Part shown: in pieces, positions 1 to 4,791 of the stretch | How positions within the stretch are numbered: the stretch's first letter is position 1 | Layout: the number at the start of each line of letters is the position of its first letter | Origin: Candidatus Levybacteria bacterium RIFCSPLOWO2_12_FULL_37_14 | Lineage (GTDB): Bacteria; Patescibacteriota; Microgenomatia; Levybacterales; UBA12049 | DNA length: 10,235 nt | Direction: 5' to 3' | Assembly (NCBI GenBank): GCA_001782645.1 | Contig: MFPH01000006.1 | Location: forward strand, 1 to 10,235 | Notes under the pieces: generated by a model | The model's input: only the letters and a program-made list of their open reading frames with translations | What the model was told of the DNA's origin: nothing | Database searches by the model: none | Position numbers and translations under genes: made by a program

Positions 1-308
1 AATCCGCCGCTGTCGGTAATAGTCGGCCCGTTCCAGGACATGAATTTTGCCAAACCGCCAAAATCTTTTATTAAATTTTCTCCCGGACGAAGATGGAGAT
101 GATAAGTGTTGCCAACAAGAACCTGAACGCCTGTTTCTTGCAAATCTTTTGGGCCTAAGCCCTTAACGGTGGCTTGTGTCCCAACCGCCACAAAGCTTGG
201 CGTTTCAATAACCCCATGAGCAGTTGTAATTTTTCCCACTCGAGCTTTTGATTTTTTATCTTTTTTGAGAATTTCAAATTTAAACTTAAAATCTTGTATT
301 TTATTCAT
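1..308 (-). CDS. tgt: Queuine tRNA-ribosyltransferase (Tgt), N-terminal part, cut by window edge
   Basis: tRNA-guanine transglycosylase exchanges G34 of GUN-anticodon tRNAs for a queuosine precursor (preQ1 in bacteria). My reading of the minus strand gives 102 codons starting at the ATG complementary to 306-308. The fragment carries family hallmarks: TPSFVAVGTQATVKGL (about residues 36-51), GNTYHLHLRPG (66-76), and SWNGPTITDSGG (91-102). The Asp of TDSGG (residue 99) is the conserved active-site aspartate of that motif. The catalytic nucleophile Asp and the zinc-binding Cys/His cluster lie beyond the edge. It starts 24 nt after the murD stop on the same strand, so it is probably the last visible gene of the tRNA-Met/murL/murD unit. 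No Shine-Dalgarno precedes it. The identification is strong from motif order. Whether the rest of the gene is intact cannot be seen. Confidence 0.93.
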   Translation of the reverse strand, partial: MNKIQDFKFKFEILKKDKKSKARVGKITTAHGVIETPSFVAVGTQATVKGLGPKDLQETGVQVLVGNTYHLHLRPGENLIKDFGGLAKFMSWNGPTITDSGG

Positions 309-318
309 TGGGATTTAT

Positions 319-346
319 TTAGAAATTAGGAATTAGAAATTAGAAA
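319..346. repeat. Four tandem heptamers TTAGAAA (one TTAGGAA)
   Basis: Four 7-bp units read on the plus strand: TTAGAAA, TTAGGAA, TTAGAAA, TTAGAAA. They span the murD stop codon (333-335) and most of the murD-tgt gap. On the minus strand every unit contains TAA, so the repeat supplies the last murD codons and several stops in successive frames. It may be only a simple-sequence tract. Confidence 0.8.
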
Positions 347-1658
347 TTTCATTAATGGCTTTTTTGAACTGTTCTCCTCGGTCTTTATAGTCCTTGAATG
401 TTCCAAAACTGGCTGATGCCGGAGACAATAGGCAGATTTTTCCGGGTTTAGTTTCCGCAGCTGCAATTTTCACCGCCTGTTCCATCGTGATCACATCAAA
501 TTTTTCCGGCCGGTTTGCTTCCGATGTAGCTTTGCGTATTTCCTCCCAAATCCTTTTTCCGCTGGGCGCAAATAATATTAAAGTTTTTATTTGCCCTTTA
601 TTTAAATATTCTCCGATTCCTGAATAATCAAGTCCGCGGTCATAACCTCCCGCAATCAGAGTTTCCGTGTCAGGAAGTGTTTTCAAAGCCTGAATTACCG
701 CCTCCGGCACTGTTGCCAGTGAGTCATTATAAAAAATGACACCATTCTTCTCACCAACAAATTCCAAGCGGTGCTCCAATCCTCTAAATTTTTCCAAAAC
801 TTTCGCAATGTTTTGATTCGAAACACCAGCGAGCTTTGCAACACAAATTGAAGCGCAAACATTTTCCAAATTATGTTTGCCCAAAAGTTTTATTTTTTCA
901 ACATTAATAATTTTTTCAGTCTTACCATCGCGGTTCATCCAAATAGCTTGCTTATTTACGAAGCATCCATTCCCCACTTCTCTTTCGCGGCTAGTTCTAA
1001 AAATTTTCGCAATCGTATAAATGTCAGATTCATGACTTGCAGGATAATCTTTATTGATAATTGCAGTATCTTGAGTATTTTGAAATCTCAAAATATTTCT
1101 TTTCGCATCAATATACGCTTCTTGAGTTTTATGATAATTTAAATGCTCATTGGTTATCATGAGAACAACTGCAATATAGGGGCTAACTTTTAAATCATTG
1201 AGTTGGTAGCTGGACATTTCTAAAACTGTCCATGAGTTATCATTTAAATTGTCTATGAAATCCAAAGGAGATTGTCCGATATTCCCCCCCAGATAAGCAT
1301 CCAAGTCTTGAGCTTTCATCATTTCGTAAATTAAGGTTGTTGTTGTACTCTTCCCTTTGGTTCCGGTTATTCCAATTACTTTTCCTTTTGCATTAGACAT
1401 AAAAATATTTGTCGCAGTTGTGTACGGAATTGTTATTAATTCGGGTACAACACCCGGAGACTTTACTGCAATATCATATTCTTTTTGCTCGCTCAAATAA
1501 TCAACGCCATCTTTTTGATCAACAATATCAATTTTATTTTCCGGCAGATGTTTTATTAAATATTCATATACGGCATTTCCTTCTATTCCCTTACCAACAA
1601 TTAAGATTTTTTTGTTTTTTAACCCTAAAAGGGTGCTTTCAGCATTCGCAAGTTTCAT
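333..1658 (-). CDS. murD: MurD-type UDP-N-acetylmuramoyl-L-alanine:glutamate ligase (MurD or MurD2)
   Basis: Cytoplasmic Mur ligase that adds glutamate to UDP-MurNAc-L-Ala using ATP, at 441 residues a normal length. Domain order is visible. The N-terminal nucleotide-sugar Rossmann domain has VGKGIEGNAV (21-30). The central ATPase domain has the P-loop GITGTKGKST (96-105), TNEHLNYH (169-176) and Lys186 in DAKRNIL, the likely carbamylated lysine. GKHNLENVCA (260-269) follows. The C-terminal domain has GLEHRLEF (293-300), NDSLAT (311-316) and LLSPASASFGTF (410-421). Two positions differ from the E. coli enzyme: NDSLAT in place of NDSKAT, and Arg341 in GGYDRG where a glutamate-binding lysine usually sits. 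The start overlaps the murL stop as ATGA, so the two are translationally coupled. With a MurL-like neighbour, an L-glutamate-adding MurD2 is a reasonable reading, but sequence alone does not decide D- versus L-Glu. Confidence 0.88.
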   Translation of the reverse strand: MKLANAESTLLGLKNKKILIVGKGIEGNAVYEYLIKHLPENKIDIVDQKDGVDYLSEQKEYDIAVKSPGVVPELITIPYTTATNIFMSNAKGKVIGITGTKGKSTTTTLIYEMMKAQDLDAYLGGNIGQSPLDFIDNLNDNSWTVLEMSSYQLNDLKVSPYIAVVLMITNEHLNYHKTQEAYIDAKRNILRFQNTQDTAIINKDYPASHESDIYTIAKIFRTSREREVGNGCFVNKQAIWMNRDGKTEKIINVEKIKLLGKHNLENVCASICVAKLAGVSNQNIAKVLEKFRGLEHRLEFVGEKNGVIFYNDSLATVPEAVIQALKTLPDTETLIAGGYDRGLDYSGIGEYLNKGQIKTLILFAPSGKRIWEEIRKATSEANRPEKFDVITMEQAVKIAAAETKPGKICLLSPASASFGTFKDYKDRGEQFKKAINEISNF

Positions 1659-2878
1659 AAATTTTGAAGATGTTCTATTAAAATTGTGTCGTTAAATTTT
1701 CCTTTTTCTACAATTTTCTTTAGCGCTTCTTTCACTTCTTCCGGCGTACCAACGCACTCAAACGGTTTGAAATTTCTAACACCGATTAATTCTTCAAAAA
1801 GCGGAATTAAACTTTTGTCTTCAAATAAGTTTTTTCCAAAAATATTTAAAACTCCTTTTTTGGGCAGAAAAGCCGCCAGACAGATAAAAACAAAAAGGCA
1901 CTTTGCGCACTCTCCGCACCACTTGCCCGCCGAAGCCTTGGCGAAGGAGGGTCTCGATATCTTGAAATTTTTATTGCAGCTGGAAAAAACTTTAAAATAT
2001 TTAGGATACTTTACAAACCCTTCAACAACCTGCAACTCAGTCATATTCCTCAAAGGCGATGAATATTCAATGTCCGGAGTAATAAATTTCTTCACATATT
2101 TCTTAAAAAGGTTTTCAAACTCTTCGGATTTGCTCCATTGGTGATTAATCATTTGTCCCAAATATTCAACATTTCCATAATTTGCGCTTTTTTCATTCCC
2201 AACAACTGCATATTTATAATCAAACAGGGCAGCCATTAAAAGAATTAAAAAAGCGTAATAAACCGATATTGGAATATGTCCATTGTAGGTACCTTTTTCT
2301 TTATTTAATTCCAAAAGCTTGGGGTCTATTTGCCGAAATGTATTAATTACGCGCCCGCCGATCATCTTAGCGATTTCAATTTGGATTGGAAAACCGGATG
2401 TAACCAGATCGAATTGTTTATTTGATTTCCTTAAAAGCTCTGCCGCAACTATTGAATCCTTGCCTCCTCCAATTCCGACCAAAGAACGGTTCTGCCTGGG
2501 AAAAAGGGTCGGACCCTTAGCCTTTTTATTGTTGTATGGAAAATTTATCAATTCTCTGAAATCGATTTTATTTTTGTAATAAAATTCTCCCATCCCCTTG
2601 GTATAAACCGTGTTCCAAAATTCTGCCTGCTCGCGAGTTAAAAAATTGTCCTTAATCTCAATTTCCTTCGGACAATAAGCCTTCCAATATGAGACGCCCA
2701 GAATCAGCATCAAATTGTCCAGCAAAGATTTAAGGAGCGTCTCAGGAATTTTAAATGCAACCGGGGAAAAAGAGATTTTTTCCGTAAAATCAATGTTTTT
2801 CTCGCCCTCGAAGCCAAAATGAAAGAAAATTTCCCCTTTTTCCAGATCGGACTCGTGTCCTTTGAATATAAACTTCAT
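1655..2878 (-). CDS. murL: MurL-like UDP-MurNAc-L-Ala-L-Glu epimerase
   Basis: Proposed to epimerise the terminal L-Glu of UDP-MurNAc-L-Ala-L-Glu to D-Glu in an ATP-dependent reaction, the activity described for MurL of Xanthomonas. It has 407 residues from ATG 2878. An in-frame ATG at 2917 would run through the tRNA gene and is rejected. Visible: a PP-loop-like nucleotide motif GIGGGKDS (135-142), a polar segment VVGNEKSANYGNVEY (225-239), a cysteine cluster WCGECAKC (320-327), and KPFECVG (371-377) near the C terminus, which I associate with the MurL family. The ATGA overlap with murD supports a joint role in D-Glu supply without a glutamate racemase. Residues PSFAKASAG (310-318), just before the Cys cluster, come from a GC-rich palindrome. 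There is no Shine-Dalgarno: the ATG lies 6 nt after the tRNA 3' end. Alternative: another PP-loop ATPase. Confidence 0.7.
   Translation of the reverse strand: MKFIFKGHESDLEKGEIFFHFGFEGEKNIDFTEKISFSPVAFKIPETLLKSLLDNLMLILGVSYWKAYCPKEIEIKDNFLTREQAEFWNTVYTKGMGEFYYKNKIDFRELINFPYNNKKAKGPTLFPRQNRSLVGIGGGKDSIVAAELLRKSNKQFDLVTSGFPIQIEIAKMIGGRVINTFRQIDPKLLELNKEKGTYNGHIPISVYYAFLILLMAALFDYKYAVVGNEKSANYGNVEYLGQMINHQWSKSEEFENLFKKYVKKFITPDIEYSSPLRNMTELQVVEGFVKYPKYFKVFSSCNKNFKISRPSFAKASAGKWCGECAKCLFVFICLAAFLPKKGVLNIFGKNLFEDKSLIPLFEELIGVRNFKPFECVGTPEEVKEALKKIVEKGKFNDTILIEHLQNL
1925..1951. repeat. GC-rich palindromic element embedded in frame in murL
   Basis: About 27 bp, strikingly GC-rich against AT-rich surroundings. 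On the plus strand it includes CGCCGAAGCCTTGGCG, which folds as CGCCGA / TTGGCG with a short loop. In the murL frame it reads PSFAKASAG. It resembles protein-coding palindromic elements such as those described in Rickettsia. A related core, CTTCGCTAAGG, recurs at 6260-6296 and also reads S-F-A-K. Family membership is inferred from two copies only. Confidence 0.6.
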
Positions 2879-2884
2879 AAAAAG

Positions 2885-2956
2885 TACCAGGGGTGGGGAT
2901 CGAACCCACAACCTCAACGTTATGAATGTTGTGCTCCACCATTGAGCTACCCTGGC
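2885..2956 (-). tRNA. tRNA-Met(CAT), probably elongator
   Basis: Full cloverleaf on the minus strand, 72 nt without encoded CCA. Acceptor GCCAGGG/CCCTGGT (pair 1:72 is G.U) with discriminator A, TA at 8-9, D arm GCTC..GAGC containing GG, anticodon arm CAACA-TTCATAA-CGTTG with anticodon CAT, and T arm GTGGG-TTCGATC-CCCAC. The 31:39 position is an A/C mismatch. It lacks the C1xA72 mismatch and GC-rich anticodon stem of an initiator, so elongator Met is preferred. A lysidine-modified tRNA-Ile2 has the same anticodon and is not excluded, though a separate tRNA-Ile(TAT) lies at 7187. The 3' end is 6 nt from the murL ATG and the 5' end 9 nt from the stop of the upstream gene. Confidence 0.93.
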
Positions 2957-2965
2957 GCGTGCTAA

Positions 2966-3649
2966 CTATTTTAACATTTTTAATCCCTCAATCCAACCTT
3001 TCATCTTCAATAGACAGTCTAAGCTTTCCCTCACATGAATTCTTAAAACTCCATGATAATTAATCGTATTATACTGTTTTTTCCACTTCGAGGTCTGAAA
3101 AAAAGGTTTTGTAAATTGATTTAATGGTACTCCAACTGTCTTAACCCAATAATTCTGCGTCTCATTGACTTTATCTTTATATAGATAATTAAGCGTTAAT
3201 CGTGCGACTAATTCATTCTTATCAATGCCTAAATATTTTTCCAACCAATGAATATAGAATTTAACCATAGCCGGATCGGAATTACAGAAACCCAAGCGAT
3301 GTTCGTGTCTATTCTTAAATCCTTCTGCCCAATATAGGGATACCCCCGCAATTAAAAAATCCCTAGGGCTTAATTTTCCAATTTCATTTATTCCGATTTT
3401 CATTAATTTTTTTTCATTTTTTTCTTTTTTCTCTCTTTGAATTTTCTGAGATCTTATTCTTCCCTTTTGTAAGGCTTTTTGAACGCGATCTCTCAAAGTT
3501 AGCACCTGATTTTCTGATAGGACAATATCGTCAATCCAAGTACGAATGGTCGTGCGAGGGACACCTGTATTTTGGAATATTTGACCAAGACTAAAGCCTT
3601 TTTGTCTTAAATAACGGACTTTATCCTTTACACCCTGTTTATAATGCAT
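2966..3649 (-). CDS. Helix-turn-helix protein with LAGLIDADG-like C-terminal region
   Basis: 227 residues, no signal peptide or membrane segment. The N-terminus has a resolvase/Hin-type helix-turn-helix (about 8-40: GFSLGQIFQNTGVPRTTIRTWI). A very basic, probably helical linker follows (56-84, many K/R/E). The C-terminal part starts with IAGVSLYWAEGFK (100-112), then FCNSDPAMVKFYIHWLEKYLG (121-141), WVKTVGVPLNQFTKP (168-182) and VLRIHVRES (201-209). The AG..LYWAEG stretch and alternating beta/alpha pattern resemble a single LAGLIDADG homing-endonuclease unit, with Glu109 as possible metal ligand. This is a pattern judgement, not a database match. It ends 9 nt before the tRNA-Met gene and is divergent from the intron-containing tRNA-fMet, so it could be a homing factor for that intron, a repressor, or both. 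Confidence 0.6.
   Translation of the reverse strand: MHYKQGVKDKVRYLRQKGFSLGQIFQNTGVPRTTIRTWIDDIVLSENQVLTLRDRVQKALQKGRIRSQKIQREKKEKNEKKLMKIGINEIGKLSPRDFLIAGVSLYWAEGFKNRHEHRLGFCNSDPAMVKFYIHWLEKYLGIDKNELVARLTLNYLYKDKVNETQNYWVKTVGVPLNQFTKPFFQTSKWKKQYNTINYHGVLRIHVRESLDCLLKMKGWIEGLKMLK
2968..2996 (-). promoter_or_regulatory. Sigma70-type promoter for tRNA-Met/murL/murD
   Basis: Minus strand TTGGAT (2991-2996), 17-bp spacer, TAAAAT (2968-2973). Transcription would start near 2961, a few bases before the tRNA. The -10 box overlaps the stop codon of the upstream helix-turn-helix gene. Transcription from that gene's own promoter could also read through. Confidence 0.6.
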
Positions 3650-3676
3650 ATTTATATTATATTCCTATATATGCAT
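3644..3676. promoter_or_regulatory. Inverted repeat ATGCATAT/ATATGCAT around the -10 box (candidate operator)
   Basis: ATGCATAT at 3644-3651 and ATATGCAT at 3669-3676, 17 bp apart, flank the -10 element and overlap the start codon. A further TGCATAC occurs at 3672-3678 and again at 3707-3713 between the divergent promoters. The arrangement suits autorepression by the helix-turn-helix protein. Binding is inferred. Confidence 0.45.
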
Positions 3677-3684
3677 ACTGTCAA
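3656..3684 (-). promoter_or_regulatory. Perfect-consensus sigma70 promoter giving a leaderless mRNA
   Basis: Minus strand TTGACA (3679-3684), exactly 17 bp, TATAAT (3656-3661). Only six bases (3650-3655) separate the -10 box from the ATG at 3649, so the expected transcription start falls on or next to the start codon. No ribosome binding site can fit. Confidence 0.88.
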
Positions 3685-3722
3685 TAAGAAATTTTTGAGA
3701 TATAACTGCATACAATATCGTA

Positions 3723-3751
3723 TTGACTACAACCTTTCATTCTGATAAGAT
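3723..3751 (+). promoter_or_regulatory. Promoter of the intron-containing tRNA-fMet
   Basis: TTGACT (3723-3728), 17-bp spacer, TAAGAT (3746-3751). Transcription would start about 3758, three bases before the tRNA 5' end at 3761. It is divergent from the promoter at 3656-3684, with 38 bp between the -35 boxes. Confidence 0.8.
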
Positions 3752-3760
3752 GCTTTTACG

Positions 3761-4011
3761 CGCGGGGTAGTGTACAGTGCACGTGAGGCTCAATATGGGC
3801 CCTTTTATTAGTAATAATGAAAGAGAACTTAGCTATATCGGTGAAACCCTTCCAAAGTAAAGGACAATACCGAGGGAACTCGCCTAGGCGAGACTCCGTA
3901 GAGACTACACGCTAAGCTCCCTATAGGGATGAAGATATAGTCCGACACTCTGGGTAACCAGAGCAACAGATGCATAATCTCACAGGTCGGGCGCAACTCC
4001 CGACCCCGCAA
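3761..4011 (+). tRNA. Initiator-like tRNA-fMet(CAT) split by a group I intron
   Basis: Exon 1 is 3761-3790 and exon 2 is 3973-4011, 69 nt joined, no encoded CCA. Acceptor CGCGGGG (3761-3767) pairs with CCCCGCA (4004-4010), leaving the initiator-specific C1xA72 mismatch, with discriminator A4011. Anticodon stem TGAGG (3784-3788) pairs with TCTCA (3978-3982, one G.U), around loop CT|CATAA. The intron lies between U33 (3790) and C34 (3973). T stem TCGGG/CCCGA is perfect (3987-3991/3999-4003). Oddities: the D-loop is only ACAGT (3774-3778) without G18-G19, the T-loop is CGCAACT rather than TTCRANY, the variable region is 4 nt, and the initiator GGG/CCC anticodon-stem run is absent. It is either a structurally reduced initiator or a decaying tRNA that still hosts an intron. 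Confidence 0.85.
3791..3972 (+). ncRNA. Group I self-splicing intron, 182 nt, in the tRNA-fMet anticodon loop
   Basis: All core helices can be drawn. P1: exon GGCT plus intron C (3787-3791) with GGGCC (3797-3801), placing U3790.G3798 at the 5' splice site. P2: 3805-3808/3814-3817. P3: CTTAGC (3828-3833)/GCTAAG (3911-3916). P4: 3838-3843/3868-3873. P5: CCTT (3848-3851)/AAGG (3860-3863). P6: 3874-3876/3895-3897, with P6a CTCGC/GCGAG (3879-3883/3888-3892). P7: GACTA (3903-3907)/TAGTC (3938-3942), next to the typical GAAGATATAGTCC. P8: TCCC/GGGA (3918-3921/3926-3929). P9: CTCTGG-GTAA-CCAGAG (3948-3963) with a GNRA loop. The intron ends in G3972. P10 can form between ATG (3795-3797) and exon CAT (3973-3975). 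No ORF lies inside. Splicing is guanosine-initiated in this class. The compact size is like other bacterial tRNA introns. Confidence 0.92.
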
Positions 4012-4021
4012 CATATTTAAG

Positions 4022-4055
4022 AAAACCGCTATAGCTGCCCATTTATTTGGTTTTT
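4022..4055 (+). terminator. Weak inverted repeat with T-run after tRNA-fMet
   Basis: AAAACC (4022-4027) pairs with GGTTTT (4049-4054), followed by one more T. The 21-nt loop contains the small palindrome GCTATAGC. Stability looks low, so a role as tRNA terminator is only possible. Confidence 0.25.
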
Positions 4056-4060
4056 GCTGA

Positions 4061-4066
4061 TATAAA
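4061..4066 (+). promoter_or_regulatory. Possible -10 box upstream of the 109-residue gene
   Basis: TATAAA, within TATAAAAT, lies 15 nt before the ATG at 4082 and would give a leader of roughly 9 nt. No recognisable -35 box is found at 16-18 bp. Confidence 0.35.
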
Positions 4067-4081
4067 ATCTGCAATTAACAT

Positions 4082-4411
4082 ATGGTAGAAAATAGAATAA
4101 GAGGAGGCTTAAGCTATACGCCAGAGGACCATCGCAAAGCTGGAAGTTCCGGCAGTGGATTTGAACACCTGATTAAAGGTGAATTAAAACCGGCTGTTTC
4201 ATTTGGCGAACAGATGACTGATGATGCACTTAAGGAATACTATAATCTTCAACTTGGGGGTACTCGCCTATACCTCAGTCTTACTCCAGAGCAACTCGCT
4301 AAAATCAACATGGGCGTCGCAAGAAAATTCGAAGCAGATTTACCATACTTGGAAGGCAGAGGGGTTGATACGACGGACGCTAAATTAGTATTTGAACAGC
4401 TAAAAAAATAA
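4082..4411 (+). CDS. Hypothetical 109-residue protein
   Basis: I do not recognise this protein. It is soluble in appearance, with no signal peptide or membrane segment and mixed charge. The N-terminal third is flexible and Gly/Ser-rich (GGLSYTPEDHRKAGSSGSGFEHLIKG, about 8-33). The rest looks helical (TPEQLAKINMGVARKFEADLPYLEG, about 68-92). Codon choice is ordinary for the window and there is no competing open frame of similar quality, so it is probably real. The ATG at 4082 has no Shine-Dalgarno. An AGAGGAGG stretch occurs just inside the gene but no start codon follows it. Its last 12 bases overlap the 3' end of the convergent division gene. It sits directly after the intron-bearing tRNA, and whether it travels with that locus cannot be told. 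Confidence 0.6.
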   Translation: MVENRIRGGLSYTPEDHRKAGSSGSGFEHLIKGELKPAVSFGEQMTDDALKEYYNLQLGGTRLYLSLTPEQLAKINMGVARKFEADLPYLEGRGVDTTDAKLVFEQLKK

Positions 4412-4732
4412 TTTTAACCATTTTTTCCAATTTGGATCATTGTTTTTTTGTACCTCTTGAAAACTGTCTGATTCCTTTGAAATAAGTACCTTTCGTTCTC
4501 CTGCTTTAACCATGAAGAGCTTGTCCCGAGCCTCCTTTTCCACAAACTCTTGCGTTTGAGAATACGAAAGAGCAGATTTCAGCCTTTGATTTTCCTGTTT
4601 CTGAAAATCTAATTCTTTTTGTGTCTGTGCAGTAAAATCCTTTTTTTGCCAAATTTCATACATTGAACGCGCCAAGCCGTTAATAATAAGAATCAGAATG
4701 ACTACGGTTATAATAAAGATAACTTTTTTCAT
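4400..4732 (-). CDS. Septum formation initiator, DivIC/FtsB-like membrane protein
   Basis: Bitopic division protein of the FtsB/DivIC family, which forms a coiled-coil complex with FtsL and FtsQ/DivIB at the septum. 110 residues, usual for the family. A single N-terminal membrane segment (about 4-20, IFIITVVILILIINGLA) lies behind a short MKK cytoplasmic end. A coiled coil follows at about 34-58. The family motif is EFVEKEARDKLFMVKAGERKVLI (62-84), with the ARDKLFMVKAGE core. The C-terminal end NDPNWKKWLKLFF (98-110) is Trp/aromatic-rich. It is divergent from the recombinase gene, sharing a promoter region, and convergent with the 109-residue gene, which it overlaps by 12 nt. No Shine-Dalgarno is seen. 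Family is clear; DivIC versus FtsB naming is a matter of lineage. Confidence 0.85.
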   Translation of the reverse strand: MKKVIFIITVVILILIINGLARSMYEIWQKKDFTAQTQKELDFQKQENQRLKSALSYSQTQEFVEKEARDKLFMVKAGERKVLISKESDSFQEVQKNNDPNWKKWLKLFF

Positions 4733-4733
4733 C

Positions 4734-4763
4734 TTGACTTATAGCACTTTTCCTGATATTATA
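4734..4763. promoter_or_regulatory. Bidirectional promoter between divIC-like gene and recombinase
   Basis: Plus strand: TTGACT (4734-4739), 17 bp, TATTAT (4757-4762), leading to the recombinase ATG at 4792. Minus strand: TATAAT (4758-4763) overlaps the same bases and points to the divIC-like gene at 4732, with no good -35 box. The plus -35 box begins 2 bp from the divIC-like start codon, so the two units probably compete for polymerase. Confidence 0.6.
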
Positions 4764-4791
4764 GGCTATCTAAATTTCAAATATTCCAAGT

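Noticed and set aside
1686..2144. Plus-strand 152-residue open frame
   Set aside because: Antisense to murL, with no promoter and no recognisable protein features.
2879..2917. Longer murL start at 2917, adding 13 residues
   Set aside because: The extension is the tRNA-Met gene read in frame; the ATG at 2878 directly after the tRNA is the sensible start.
3758..3800. P1 helix formed by GTGT/GCAC (3770-3773/3779-3782) as the intron 5' splice site
   Set aside because: It also gives a U.G end pair, but these bases are the tRNA D stem; splicing after U33 restores the anticodon arm and allows P10.
3829..4074. Minus-strand 81-residue open frame
   Set aside because: It runs antisense through the group I intron core and tRNA exon 2, whose base pairing explains the sequence.
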